64,000 nucleotides of DNA from NCBI RefSeq assembly GCF_019972315.1, contig NZ_BLIZ01000001.1:1748513-1812512 (forward strand), given 5' to 3'. The translations under genes were made by a program, and so were the position numbers. The notes under the pieces were generated by a model. It saw nothing but the letters and a program-made list of their open reading frames with translations. It ran no database searches and had not been told where the DNA came from. Below are positions 25,939 through 34,574 of this stretch, in pieces (position 1 is the first letter of the stretch; every line of letters starts with the position of its first letter). Source of the stretch: Geobacter sp. AOG1 (lineage in GTDB: Bacteria > Desulfobacterota > Desulfuromonadia > Geobacterales > Geobacteraceae).

Positions 25939-28002
25939 ATGGACCAGCCGCCTCTTCAATCCATCCGCAACATCGGCATCATCTCCCATATCGACGCCGG
26001 CAAGACTACCGTGTCGGAACGGATTCTCTTTTACAGCGGTGAGACCCACAAGATGGGGGAGGTGCACGAGGGGCTGGCGGTCATGGACTGGATGCCCCAG
26101 GAGCAGGAGCGGGGGATCACCATTACCGCCACCGCCACCAGCTGCCGCTGGCACGACTGCTGGATCAATCTGATCGATACCCCCGGCCACATCGACTTCA
26201 CCATCGAGGTGGAGCGGGCCTTGCGGGTGCTGGACGGGGCAATCACCATCTTCAGCGCCGTGGAGGGGGTCCAGCCCCAGAGTGAGTCTGTCTGGCGCCA
26301 GGCTGACCGTTACCGGGTGCCCCGAATCTGCTTCATCAACAAGCTCGACCGGGTCGGCGCCGACTACCGGGCCGTCCTCGGGCAAATGGTGAAGCGGCTC
26401 AACGCCCGCCCTCTCCTCCTTCAGCTCCCCGTCGGGAACGAGGCCGGTTTCCGGGGTGTGATCGACCTTCTCTCCTTGGAGGTCCTCTCCTTTGACGCGG
26501 CAGACCAGGGGAAGACGGTGGTGGTGGGGCCCATCCCCCCCGATCTCGCCGAGGCGTCCCGCACGGCGCGTGACGAACTGGTGGAGGCGGCGGCAGATTT
26601 CGATGACACCATCCTGGCCGATTACCTGTCCGGTGCCGAGGTGACGGCGGAGCGTCTCAAGGGTGCCGTTCGGCGGGGAACCTTGGAGTGCCGGCTGTTT
26701 CCGGTGTTTCTCGGGTCGGCCCTGCGCAACAAAGGGGTGCAGTCCCTGCTCGATGGGGTGGCCGACTACCTGCCGTCCCCCCTGGACCTACCGCCGATCC
26801 CTGCCCATCGTTCAACGGCGGGCGAGCGTGAGCTGCTGGTTTGCGACCCCATGGCTCCCTTCTGCGCCCTTGCCTTCAAGGTCCTTGCCGATGAAGGGCG
26901 GAAACTCACCTGGCTGCGGATCTATTCCGGCACGCTCAAGGCCGGTATGGCGCTTTTCAACAGTTCACAGGGATGCTTTGAGAAGGCGGCCCGCCTGTTC
27001 CGGATGCATGCCCACAAACGGGAACAGCTGGAGACGGCCCGGGCAGGCGATATCGTGGCGGTGACCGGTCTCAAGGCGGCCCTGACCGGCGACACCCTCT
27101 GCACCCCCGACCACCATCTTGCCCTGGAGGGGCTGACCGTTCCCGAGCCGGTGGTCTCCCTGGCGGTGGAGCCGAGGGGGACTGAGGACAAGGAGAAGCT
27201 CCCTCTCGCCCTGGAAAAGCTGCAATGGGAAGACCCCACGTTCCGGGTCCATGAGGATGCCGAAACCGGCCAGACGATCCTTACCGGCATGGGGGAACTG
27301 CATCTGGAGGTCATCACCGACCGGCTGGAGCGGGAGTTCGGTGTGGGGGTCAAAACCGGCCGACCACAAGTGGTCTATCGGGAGACGCTGACACGAATGG
27401 TTGAGCGGCGCGAGGTATTCAGGAGGGAATTCGAGGGGAAGGTGCAGGGTGGGGAGGTTCTGCTCCGCCTGATTCCCCTGGCGCGGGGAGAGGGGGTGCG
27501 GGTCGCGATTTCCCTCCCGCCGGACGCGGTGCTGGCGAAGGAGCTGCGGAGTACCCTGACGGATAGCCTTACACAGGGATGCGCCGCCGGCTGCCTGACC
27601 GGGTATCCCCTCACCGACCTGGAAGTGCGGGTTCTGGAAGCCCCCGTCGAACCGGGAATAACTACCGACCAGGGGATGCGGGCTGCTGCCCAGCGGGGCA
27701 TGGTAATGGCCGCCCGGGAAGGAGGGCCGATCCTTCTGGAGCCTGTCATGACGCTGGAGATCGTGTTTCCCCTCGACTGTTCCGGCAAGGTGCTCGGCTC
27801 CCTCCAGCAGAAGCGGGGACGAGTGGAGGGACTCCAGACCCACGGGGAGATTGAGACCGTCCGGGCGCTGGTTCCTCTGGCCGAGATGTTCGGCTACATG
27901 ACAGAACTGCGGAGCGCCACCCGCGGTCGGGGCACCTTCACCATGGAATTTGCCCGCTTCGAGCCGGCTCCGGCCGATGTGCAGCGGCGGTTCGGCATGT
28001 AA
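25939..28002 (+). CDS. fusA: Elongation factor G paralogue
   Basis: This 687-residue translational GTPase has G1 [13 protein letters not shown] in switch I, DTPGH, and NKLD, followed by EF-G domains II-V ([10 protein letters not shown] in domain III, the [16 protein letters not shown] region in domain V). It stands alone, away from the rpsL-rpsG-tuf operon, so it is probably a second copy (EF-G2 or a recycling-only factor) rather than the main translocase. The start at 25939 has GAGGAG upstream. Confidence 0.9.
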   Translation: MDQPPLQSIRNIGIISHIDAGKTTVSERILFYSGETHKMGEVHEGLAVMDWMPQEQERGITITATATSCRWHDCWINLIDTPGHIDFTIEVERALRVLDGAITIFSAVEGVQPQSESVWRQADRYRVPRICFINKLDRVGADYRAVLGQMVKRLNARPLLLQLPVGNEAGFRGVIDLLSLEVLSFDAADQGKTVVVGPIPPDLAEASRTARDELVEAAADFDDTILADYLSGAEVTAERLKGAVRRGTLECRLFPVFLGSALRNKGVQSLLDGVADYLPSPLDLPPIPAHRSTAGERELLVCDPMAPFCALAFKVLADEGRKLTWLRIYSGTLKAGMALFNSSQGCFEKAARLFRMHAHKREQLETARAGDIVAVTGLKAALTGDTLCTPDHHLALEGLTVPEPVVSLAVEPRGTEDKEKLPLALEKLQWEDPTFRVHEDAETGQTILTGMGELHLEVITDRLEREFGVGVKTGRPQVVYRETLTRMVERREVFRREFEGKVQGGEVLLRLIPLARGEGVRVAISLPPDAVLAKELRSTLTDSLTQGCAAGCLTGYPLTDLEVRVLEAPVEPGITTDQGMRAAAQRGMVMAAREGGPILLEPVMTLEIVFPLDCSGKVLGSLQQKRGRVEGLQTHGEIETVRALVPLAEMFGYMTELRSATRGRGTFTMEFARFEPAPADVQRRFGM

Positions 28003-28020
28003 CCGGTCTTTTCAGGCGAC

Positions 28021-28060
28021 AAAAAAACCGGGAACGCTCTGGGCGTGTCCCGGTTTTTTT
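28021..28060 (+). terminator. Rho-independent terminator
   Basis: AAAAAAACCGGGA pairs with TCCCGGTTTTTTT around a 14-base centre that can pair further. A/T flanks make it usable from both strands. Confidence 0.9.
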
Positions 28061-28090
28061 GTGGACTTTTTTTAGCTACCACGGGTTGTC

Positions 28091-28297
28091 TTATGCGGCA
28101 AAACAGAAGGTATCCTCATCGGCACAATCGGATGTGGTTTCCAGAAAAGTCGAATCCTCAATGACTTTCGATATGCCGTGATTGACGGACCACGTCGTCT
28201 CGCAAACGTGGCACGTATTGATGTTTTCGGCGAAATCATCCGCATGCAGGTTGATTCCAACATACTCTCCATGGGTTTTGCAAACTGGACACGTCAT
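28091..28297 (-). CDS. Small two-CxxC zinc-ribbon-like protein
   Basis: This 68-residue protein begins MTCPVCKTHGEY and carries a second CHVCETTW pair about 28 residues later, the layout of a small zinc ribbon. The acidic C-terminus has two further cysteines. The start at 28297 follows AAGGAGA by six bases. No family is recognised. The flanks are AT-rich compared with the rest of the window. Confidence 0.7.
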   Translation of the reverse strand: MTCPVCKTHGEYVGINLHADDFAENINTCHVCETTWSVNHGISKVIEDSTFLETTSDCADEDTFCFAA

Positions 28298-28599
28298 TGC
28301 TGCTCTCCTTGTACTCATATCTTATTTTTAACTAGACTATAATCAGTTTTTTTGTAAAACGCAAGCGATAAGTGGAAAAATATCAAATAAAACGAAACGT
28401 TACAAGTATGTTGCGATGCTGGTCAGACCACTTTTTTGTTTTAATAATCTTTATAATTTTACCAATACTATAACTTATTGTAATATTTGTTTTATTTTCA
28501 CAAAAACACGGTTTTATGGTATTGCCGGACGAAGCCGGCTCTAACGGAAGGGGGCGGCTTGTTTGTCGTACATAAATGTGGAATAGGGTAGTAGACGTG
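28298..28599. other. AT-rich intergenic region with a probable promoter
   Basis: This 302-base gap is much richer in A+T than its neighbours. On the minus strand TTGCGT (28359-28364) and TATAGT (28336-28341), 17 bases apart, fit a promoter for the small zinc-ribbon gene. Long A/T runs continue to about 28510. I see no ORF, tRNA or strong hairpin. Confidence 0.5.
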
Positions 28600-29400
28600 T
28601 TATGTCCGGGGGAGCGAGGCCAGAAAATCCAGCAGGGGGGCGTTGAATGCCTTCACGTCCTCCAGGTTGGCCAGGTGGCCGGCTTCCGGGATGATGGCGA
28701 GTCGGCAGCCGGGAATGCCGGCGGCTATGGCACTGCTCGTCGTGGGTGGTGCGGCCTGGTCGCATTCTGCGCCGATGGCAAGGGAGGGGAGATCAAAATC
28801 GGCGAGCAGGGGGGAGTAATCCTTCCGCTCGCGCATGGCGAGAAGCCCTCCCGCCAGCCCGGAAGTGGCGTTTTCGACCATCCAGCCGTACACCTCCTCT
28901 ACGAGCTTGGGGCGCTCATGGGGGGTGTCGGGGGCGAAAAGGAGCTTTTCGAAGGAATCTGCCACCACCTGGGGGCCGAACCTCCGTACGTCGGTGGCGA
29001 GCTGGAGGCGCCTGGCCTTCCCCGCCTCATCGTCGCCGGTGGCACGGGTGGTGATGAACACCGCTCCCCTGACCCGTTCGGGGTAGCGCTCCAGCAGGTT
29101 GAAGAGAACGTATCCTCCCATGGACATCCCGCCGATGACCGCCTTTTCGATCTCCAGATGATCCATGAGTCCGACCAGGTCGTCGGCGTACAGTTCCATG
29201 CTGTAAGGGCCATCCGGTGCGTCGCTCTCGCCGAAACCGCGCAGGTCGGGAGCGATGACCCGGTAACCGGAAAGGGGGAGCTTGTTCCACTGGGGGCGCC
29301 ACATCTTGCGGCAGAGGGGAAAGCCGTGGATGAGAATGACCGCCGGACCGCTGCCCGTGTCTTCATAGGCCAGGTTGATACCGTTGATGAGAGCGTTCAT
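28600..29400 (-). CDS. Alpha/beta hydrolase
   Basis: This 266-residue protein has the full alpha/beta-hydrolase signature: oxyanion HGFPLCRKMW, nucleophile Ser in GGMSMGGYV (about residue 96), and a late acid and His in PEAGHLANLE. It resembles BioH/3-oxoadipate enol-lactonase types, but the substrate cannot be told from sequence. AAGGAG precedes the ATG. It lies 10 bases after the cysteine-cluster gene in one operon. Confidence 0.92.
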   Translation of the reverse strand: MNALINGINLAYEDTGSGPAVILIHGFPLCRKMWRPQWNKLPLSGYRVIAPDLRGFGESDAPDGPYSMELYADDLVGLMDHLEIEKAVIGGMSMGGYVLFNLLERYPERVRGAVFITTRATGDDEAGKARRLQLATDVRRFGPQVVADSFEKLLFAPDTPHERPKLVEEVYGWMVENATSGLAGGLLAMRERKDYSPLLADFDLPSLAIGAECDQAAPPTTSSAIAAGIPGCRLAIIPEAGHLANLEDVKAFNAPLLDFLASLPRT

Positions 29401-29410
29401 GGTGGGCTCC

Positions 29411-29959
29411 TTATAGTTGCAGAAGCAACGCTTCGGCGATGGTGTACCGATCCCTGCCGGCGCGCCCTTCCGGAAAATACTCCCGGCGAAACAGGGCATC
29501 TACCGCTACGAGGGCGGTATTGAGGCGCTCCAGGTCGATAACGGCACTGCCGGGGAGGTTGGTCACTCCCCTGAAATTCTCCGGGCAGAAATCGACCTGA
29601 GGGACGTCGTCCAGCCGGGTCAGGAGGGGAAGCCCGTGGGTGCGGCAGATGAGGGGGCGGGCGGCGTAGAGGAGGCAGCGTTCGTCCATGAGCAGGGGGC
29701 ACGGGCCGTCCGGTGCCGACTTTCGTGCCCGGTCGCGGATCATGTCGGCCTGGGTGGGGGGAAGCTCATACATTGCCACGGCAAGGGCTATGGCTTCGAC
29801 CGGCAGAAGGGTCAGGTGCCGGCAACATCCGGCGCATCCGGCCCGACAGACGATCTCTTCCGGGAATTCTTCACCGATAGCGGCGCACAGCTCGTCCACC
29901 CGGCCGATCAGTTCCCGGTAGTTTTTCAGCAGTTCGCTAAGGGATGGATTCGTGGCCAT
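29411..29959 (-). CDS. YkgJ-family cysteine-cluster protein
   Basis: This 182-residue protein has the YkgJ pattern of conserved cysteines: VCRAGCAGCC near residue 40, CPLL and RCLLYAARPLICRTHG near 90-110, and a later C in DFCPENF. The family probably binds an iron-sulfur cluster or zinc; its role is not established. It is the first gene of a two-gene operon with the hydrolase. Confidence 0.87.
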   Translation of the reverse strand: MATNPSLSELLKNYRELIGRVDELCAAIGEEFPEEIVCRAGCAGCCRHLTLLPVEAIALAVAMYELPPTQADMIRDRARKSAPDGPCPLLMDERCLLYAARPLICRTHGLPLLTRLDDVPQVDFCPENFRGVTNLPGSAVIDLERLNTALVAVDALFRREYFPEGRAGRDRYTIAEALLLQL

Positions 29960-30094
29960 GGTTGTAGGATAACTGTAAAACCGACATCAGGTCAAGCTGC
30001 AGATGGATGGGGTCAGCGAACCTCCGGCAGACGGCGCTTGCGAATAGTGCCTGGTGACGGTATAGTTTTCGAAACTGCGGACAGGGGGATGGAT

Positions 30095-30457
30095 ATGACG
30101 GAGATGAGACGCTTCAGCCGCGTGAACTTTGATGCGGAGAGTTTCGTGGAGTTTGGCGGTGTCCGCGGGGAGGCCCACCTCATGGACATTTCCCTCAGGG
30201 GGGCGCTGATCGCCGCCGGAGGGCACCCTCCGGTCAAGCTTGGTGACCCCTGCAAGCTCACCATCCACCTGGACGGCAGTGATGTGGTGCTCAGATTCGA
30301 GGCCCAGGTGGTGCATATGGAGGATGACGAGATCGGCGTGAAGTTCGTGCGGGAAGACCTGGACACGATGATTCATCTGCGCCGGCTGATGGAGTTCAAC
30401 ACTGCCGATCCCGATGAGATACGCAAAGAGCTCGCATTCCTGATCAACACCCCCTGA
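30095..30457 (+). CDS. PilZ-domain cyclic-di-GMP receptor
   Basis: This 120-residue single-domain protein has the N-terminal RRFSRVNF motif and the DISLRGALI (D/NxSxxG) motif that together bind cyclic di-GMP, followed by a beta-barrel region (RFEAQVVHMEDDEIGVKF). It is a likely effector for the GGDEF and HD-GYP enzymes in this window. GGGGG lies six bases before the chosen ATG; an ATG at 30089 or 30104 is also possible. Confidence 0.9.
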   Translation: MTEMRRFSRVNFDAESFVEFGGVRGEAHLMDISLRGALIAAGGHPPVKLGDPCKLTIHLDGSDVVLRFEAQVVHMEDDEIGVKFVREDLDTMIHLRRLMEFNTADPDEIRKELAFLINTP

Positions 30458-30483
30458 CGGAAGCGGCGTACAGGGAGAAGAAA

Positions 30484-30520
30484 AGAAAAGGGCCGATCCC
30501 CTCGGGGAACGACCCTTTTT
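30484..30520 (+). terminator. Rho-independent terminator after the PilZ gene
   Basis: AAAAGGG...TCCCC-TC-GGGGA...CCCTTTTTT forms a two-part stem followed by T-rich DNA. It lies immediately before the left end of the integrated element. Confidence 0.85.
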
Positions 30521-30523
30521 TAC

Positions 30524-30545
30524 TGGAGCACCTGCCTCAATCGAA
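30524..30545 (+). repeat. Candidate distal attachment site
   Basis: TGGAGCACCTGCC-TC-AATCGAA matches the tRNA-Thr 3' end (37035-37057) at all but one deleted C and two substitutions, in the same orientation, as expected for the far att site of a tRNA-integrated element. Its decay suggests the element is old or no longer excised. Confidence 0.6.
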
Positions 30546-30693
30546 ATATAAGCTTAACCTATTGTTGCTAAAGGAAATATTGATGTTGTTTTTTTTGTGA
30601 TGCCGTCAAAAATACCGTTAAAAACTCAAGCTACCCTCTTTCCTGGAGGTCAAATTTTCTGCATTCTATACCATGACGTAGGCATAAGGAACG

Positions 30694-30721
30694 AAAAAAG
30701 CCGCCCATCTCTGAGCGGCCT
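30694..30721 (-). terminator. Rho-independent terminator (minus strand)
   Basis: On the minus strand GCCGC...GCGGC is followed by six T. It ends the 48-residue gene at 30748-30894. Confidence 0.8.
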
Positions 30722-30747
30722 TCTTGATCTGCTATCCAGCATCCTCG

Positions 30748-30894
30748 TTACATAAGGTAGACGTGAGCCCCGTATCCTTCCCCCGCCTGGACTGCTTCCG
30801 CCGTGTTAACTTCCCCTTGCTCGCTGTGTACTGCCACGTCACCCAGTTCTGCATGTACTGCTTTCAGTGCCTCGATCAGCTGTGTTACCGTCAT
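30748..30894 (-). CDS. 48-residue small protein of the element
   Basis: This short gene begins MTVTQLIEALK and ends YGAHVYLM. It is acidic and probably helical, with GGAGGG six bases before the ATG and a terminator just past the stop codon, so it is a well-formed transcription unit despite its size. Similar short proteins occur in prophage early regions. The function is not recognised. Confidence 0.7.
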   Translation of the reverse strand: MTVTQLIEALKAVHAELGDVAVHSEQGEVNTAEAVQAGEGYGAHVYLM

Positions 30895-31259
30895 TTTCTT
30901 GCCCTCCAGTGTATTGAATTATGGTTAGAAACTACCATGACTCAGCCCTCTAAGTCAATAAAAAACGTAATAAATCTAGGATGTTACATGATTTAAGATC
31001 ATTTTTGTCTTGCATGTTAACTTCCCCCCCGCCCACCTACCCCTAGACCCCCTAGACGACACCCACGCCCGCCAGTGAGAGTTGACCTGTCACGTAACGC
31101 CGCGCCATTTTCAAGAACCCCGATTTTCCGGACAAACCCCAATTCATTGGCAGTCGGGAAATACAAATTCATTGCCTACTGCGGGTTTATGCGTTATTAA
31201 TGATTCTTCAGACTCTTGCTGATTTATGGATGTCTCATGCCTGTTAAGGGGAGGTTTCG
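30895..31259. other. Intergenic region with putative promoter
   Basis: This 365-base gap holds C-rich runs (31021-31065), a short direct repeat AATTCATTG at 31141 and near 31166, one copy of the GTTAACTTCC motif (31015-31025), and a plausible plus-strand promoter TTGCCT (31172) with TATAA-like TATTAA (31195), spacing 17, for the lipoprotein gene. I see no gene in it. Confidence 0.45.
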
Positions 31260-31724
31260 ATGAAATGGTTTAAATGCTTGTTTCGACTGTTTCCGGTTAT
31301 GCTATTGGTCACAGGTTGTGCGTCATTATCTCCAGAGGCAGCAAGACTAATGACCATCCGTGACGGAGGTGTTATGGCCATGTTGGACTGTCAGGAGTTA
31401 GGTTATGTTACTGGCGATGCTGGTATATGGGGGGGCACTGCTGGCCTCGATATGGCATTTACGGATGCAAAGAACAAAGCTGCAGAACTTCCCGGAGCGA
31501 ACGCTATCCTGGTAACAAGTAGCCGAATGAATCCCTCCTCCTTCGTTAATGCCAAAGTGTTTAATTGTTCCCAGAGGAAAACGCAGAAAATTGAAATTGT
31601 TAACCAAGCAATCCAACCAAGCCAGCAACCGAAAGACTTGGAAGCGACTATGAGGAAGGCTCGCATATGCCAGCAACAAGGTGGAGTCTGGGTCAACGAT
31701 CAATGCGTCCTTGATATTAAGTGA
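31260..31724 (+). CDS. Lipoprotein, DUF4156-like
   Basis: This 154-residue protein has a lipobox (LLVTGC, Cys about 20) and a pattern DCQELGYVTG...AKNKAAELPGANAILVTSS that resembles the DUF4156/RcsF-like small lipoprotein family. Three later cysteines could form disulfides. GGGGAGG lies upstream of the ATG. It is the only clearly exported protein in the element and could act at the cell surface, for instance in superinfection exclusion, but that is a guess. Confidence 0.75.
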   Translation: MKWFKCLFRLFPVMLLVTGCASLSPEAARLMTIRDGGVMAMLDCQELGYVTGDAGIWGGTAGLDMAFTDAKNKAAELPGANAILVTSSRMNPSSFVNAKVFNCSQRKTQKIEIVNQAIQPSQQPKDLEATMRKARICQQQGGVWVNDQCVLDIK

Positions 31725-31802
31725 GGGGCCGATTTCGGGTAGGACTTTTTTTGTCGCAAGATGATGGTAGCATATCAGGCGACGATCACCGAAGGAGGCC
31801 AA

Positions 31803-32150
31803 ATGTTACCAAGAGACTTCCTGGCAATGATGGTGGAGGAAAATCAGCAGGACAGCCCAGCGTGGAGGCGGGAAATGCTCCGGGCAATGGAGGAAGTGCG
31901 GGGGGTCGAGGACAACACCCTGACACTGGGGGGGAGCAACCCGGAGGAAATAGCACGGGAGATATTCGATCAACTCCCGGGAGCAGCAAGCGCCCTGCAT
32001 CGGATGCTGTCAGTAGTGGAACCACGGCACCTGCAGGAAGACGCAGCGGGGAGCGTAGTGGAACTGATAAGGATGCTGTACCCGCCAGTTCAAGCAGCAC
32101 AAACCCTGCGGAGGCTCAAGCGGGAAATGAGGGACCAGCGCCGGCAGTAG
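31803..32150 (+). CDS. Unknown small protein of the element
   Basis: This acidic, mostly helical protein of 115 residues begins MLPRDFLAMMVEENQQ and ends in a basic helix (TLRRLKREMRDQRRQ). GGAGG is correctly placed before the ATG at 31803. Another long frame overlaps it, but that frame is Gly/Ser/Pro-rich with no ribosome site. No family is recognised. Confidence 0.6.
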   Translation: MLPRDFLAMMVEENQQDSPAWRREMLRAMEEVRGVEDNTLTLGGSNPEEIAREIFDQLPGAASALHRMLSVVEPRHLQEDAAGSVVELIRMLYPPVQAAQTLRRLKREMRDQRRQ

Positions 32151-32193
32151 GGTCGAAAAAGGTTCTTGAACTCCAGAGCAAGGGGGTAACACC

Positions 32194-32457
32194 ATGAGTA
32201 AGGAAGTCTTTGCTACTATGCCCATAGTGCAGACATTCCCCGAATTGTCGAATACTACCAAGGCGAAGCCGTTGATGAGACTCCTGCATCTACGGGCAAT
32301 GCTTCCTCCCAAGTATTTCAACCTTCCCCTGGCAGAGCTTCCGCAGAAGGAGCGGGATTATATGAAGGAAGTGCTGGGGAGGGGACTGAAACCGGAATAC
32401 CTGGACATCCCGGGGGAAGAGTTGATGAAACTGGGGAAGGGACACAACATCATATAG
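32194..32457 (+). CDS. Unknown 87-residue protein of the element
   Basis: The protein begins MSKEVFATMPIV and has a basic, helical middle. GGGGG lies eight to nine bases before the ATG, and the gene is 43 bases after the previous one on the same strand, so they may be co-transcribed. No family is recognised. Confidence 0.55.
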   Translation: MSKEVFATMPIVQTFPELSNTTKAKPLMRLLHLRAMLPPKYFNLPLAELPQKERDYMKEVLGRGLKPEYLDIPGEELMKLGKGHNII

Positions 32458-32649
32458 CCACTGTTATCAAGGATTGACTGGCTACAGGTGGCTGAAATCT
32501 TGCAATACTAGACAGTGTAGTAAATATTGTAGTGTAGTGTATTAGACAAGAGAAGAATATAGGCGGGGCACACGTTCAACTTCCCGGTTACTGGCGGTTA
32601 CGCAGGCGAAGTAAGAGGTAAACCCGCATCGGTTGCCGTGTTAACACGC

Positions 32650-32690
32650 AAGACGCCCCACGATATAGCTTCACCGTGAGGCGTCTTTTA
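32650..32690. terminator. Hairpin between convergent element genes
   Basis: AAGACGCCcCACG pairs with CGTGaGGCGTCTTTT. It lies between the plus-strand trio and the minus-strand genes of the element, with T-runs on the plus side. Confidence 0.75.
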
Positions 32691-32748
32691 CGTTGCCATG
32701 TCAACTTCCTACCTGCAAAACCTTATCAATAGCAGGTTCCGGCTAATT

Positions 32749-33264
32749 TTAGGAATCAGTAACGCTGTCAGGAATGGCCAGTGCTCCGGCTTCATCTTGG
32801 GAAAGAGCCCCTGCTTTCAGCAACTCCCCTGCCAGAGATTCTAAGCGGTCCCGGCCTATTCCGTTGTACCCCGCTGGCAACTCCGCCCGCCTTGCATAGA
32901 GACCGTTTCGCCCGGTCTTGTGATACGGCCTCCCGGTGGCCTGTGCCGTCTCGATCGCTTCCAGAAAGGGCACCATATCGGCGGGAACAGTTGCAGCACC
33001 TCTGCCGGTCTTCTCGTTGGCGTCAATAACCTTCATCCCAAGGAACGGTGCAAGATGGGTGATTATCTCCCGCCATGAATCAGGGGATGTGAAGAAGTCA
33101 TACCGTAAATAATTTTGCCCTTCACTCGGCAACCAGGCTGTAATTGACACGGGTTTGCCGTCTATCATGTGTGCTTCAACACGTGCAATCGGCTCCATGG
33201 GTCGCGGGGTTGTCTCGCAGATAACTACCATGTCGTAGTCAAATGGATTGTATCTCTTTGCCAT
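32749..33264 (-). CDS. Hypothetical protein of the element
   Basis: This 171-residue protein begins MAKRYNPFDYDMVVI and shows no signal peptide or membrane span. A central region (TGRGAATVPADMVPFLEAIETAQATG) is followed by an Ala/Leu-rich end. GGGGGAG lies before the ATG. No family is recognised. Confidence 0.65.
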   Translation of the reverse strand: MAKRYNPFDYDMVVICETTPRPMEPIARVEAHMIDGKPVSITAWLPSEGQNYLRYDFFTSPDSWREIITHLAPFLGMKVIDANEKTGRGAATVPADMVPFLEAIETAQATGRPYHKTGRNGLYARRAELPAGYNGIGRDRLESLAGELLKAGALSQDEAGALAIPDSVTDS

Positions 33265-33360
33265 CGTCTCCCCCCTGCGTCGTCTTTTAAAAATCTTGTC
33301 ATTGGCATGACCTGTACGGGGTCTTGCAGCAATTTTTACGGCTGACCCTATACCTTGCCC

Positions 33361-33600
33361 TTAGTCGGCATCTTCTGGGGTGCTTTCCCCTCGTTTGTTC
33401 CACTGGCAATATTGAGCCAGTGCACAAGTTGCGACGGTACATGGTTGGGTATCTTCCCCTTGGACACATTCGTAACATTTCGCTCGAATTGCCGCTGCCT
33501 GGGTCAGTCTCTTCCCTCGAAGGTGGTGAATGTAGTCAGCCTTCCCTTTCTTCTTGGGCCAGTTCTTCTCTACGTTCTTAATGATCTGCTCTCTGTCCAT
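33361..33600 (-). CDS. Small cysteine-rich protein of the element
   Basis: This 79-residue basic protein has a cysteine cluster AKCYECVQGED...PCTVATCALAQYC near residues 42-68, the look of a small zinc-binding protein common in phage replication regions. AGGAGG precedes the ATG at 33600. Its 5' end overlaps the preceding gene by 23 bases. Confidence 0.7.
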   Translation of the reverse strand: MDREQIIKNVEKNWPKKKGKADYIHHLRGKRLTQAAAIRAKCYECVQGEDTQPCTVATCALAQYCQWNKRGESTPEDAD

Positions 33601-33781
33601 CTGGTTCCTCCTGGTCAATCTGCCGATTTTCGCCGGCAGGTAGATAGTTGTTTTCGATCTTCGTCAACTGGTAACGGTTCCCTCTCTCCAGTTTGCAGCC
33701 GATCTCGCCGGTTGCCTGCTCCCTCTTCGCCCGTATCATGGCGGTTAGGTTCTGGTAATCTGGTTTCGTTGGTTCACTCAT
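33578..33781 (-). CDS. Small hydrophilic protein of the element
   Basis: This 67-residue protein begins MSEPTKPDYQNLTAM and is charged throughout. AAGGAA lies before the chosen ATG. It overlaps the next gene, as expected in a compact phage-like operon. No family is recognised. Confidence 0.55.
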   Translation of the reverse strand: MSEPTKPDYQNLTAMIRAKREQATGEIGCKLERGNRYQLTKIENNYLPAGENRQIDQEEPDGQRADH

Positions 33782-33844
33782 GCTTTCCTTCCCCACAAGA
33801 ATTTTGGGTAGGTTTCCTTCCCCGCTCCCCATCCTTCCTATACG

Positions 33845-34315
33845 TTACCTTCCTCTTCCCTTACCTTCCATTCCCTTACCTTCCATTCCGGGGGTGAGGG
33901 CTCTTCGTTCATTCGGCGAATACTCGTCGAGGTTCTTTTTTATGGCTTGAAACTCAAGCACCCTCATAACTTCGTCATGGTTTTTCGGTATCACCCCGTT
34001 GGGCAGTGGATGTTTAAATGTTGGCCTATCAATTCTTTGGTGGCGCTGCCATCCTGTCACTCGCCAATAACTTTTACCTTCAACTTCGTATTCATCGACA
34101 AGCCCTTCCTGGATTAATTCGTCGACTAGTGAGGCAACATCGATGTCGTCAACAGGGAAAATCTGGGCTTTCAGACTTTTGATGCTTGCCGGGTGAATAC
34201 CAGCATCATCGCAAAAGTTCCACAGGCCAATAAATAACAACCGTGCGATAGGGCTAAGATTCATTATTTGCTCGGATGTCCAAAATTCTGGTTTTACGGT
34301 TCTTATTCTCGCCAT
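33845..34315 (-). CDS. Replisome-organizer-like phage protein, short C-terminus
   Basis: This 156-residue protein begins with the very typical MARIRTVKPEFWTSEQI...LSPIARLLFIGLWNFCDDAG segment of phage replication-initiation proteins (winged-helix DnaD/O-protein type). It should recruit helicase to the element's origin. Family members usually run well past 200 residues; this one ends in a repeat-coded tail (EGKGMEGKGRGR) made from tandem 15-base units at 33858-33887. It may therefore be truncated, yet the DNA-binding part is intact. Confidence 0.8.
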   Translation of the reverse strand: MARIRTVKPEFWTSEQIMNLSPIARLLFIGLWNFCDDAGIHPASIKSLKAQIFPVDDIDVASLVDELIQEGLVDEYEVEGKSYWRVTGWQRHQRIDRPTFKHPLPNGVIPKNHDEVMRVLEFQAIKKNLDEYSPNERRALTPGMEGKGMEGKGRGR

Positions 34316-34317
34316 GG

Positions 34318-34572
34318 CTATATTCTCCCTTCCCGCACGACCCGCGACGCTTCACGGAAGAGCCAGGAACGGCAGTTCAAGAGGCGCTTTGCAGGTAGAG
34401 AGGCCCCGCGCTCGTATGCAATGATTGCGTCCCGTAAGGCGTCGCTGTCAGCGAAGGAAAACACGGCGCGGTGACTGCCGATCTGTCGAAGTACCTCAAC
34501 GTTGAAATCGGCGGTGACGAGGAAAGAGGCAAGGTCGATGCTCTCGGTTTGGAATTCTCGTTGACTGGTCAT
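34318..34572 (-). CDS. DUF5659-like small protein
   Basis: This 84-residue protein has a pattern ESIDLASFLVTADFNV...FSFADSDALRDAI...LPAKRLLNCRSWLF that fits DUF5659-type phage proteins of unknown role. GAAGGAGG precedes the ATG. It begins two bases after the upstream AlpA-like gene ends, and its own stop is two bases before the replication gene, in a tight operon. Confidence 0.7.
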   Translation of the reverse strand: MTSQREFQTESIDLASFLVTADFNVEVLRQIGSHRAVFSFADSDALRDAIIAYERGASLPAKRLLNCRSWLFREASRVVREGRI

Positions 34573-34574
34573 GG

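Noticed and set aside
31721-32197. 158-codon frame overlapping the gene at 31803
   Set aside because: Gly/Ser/Pro-rich low-complexity translation without a ribosome site; the overlapping frame has a correct GGAGG and a plausible helical protein.
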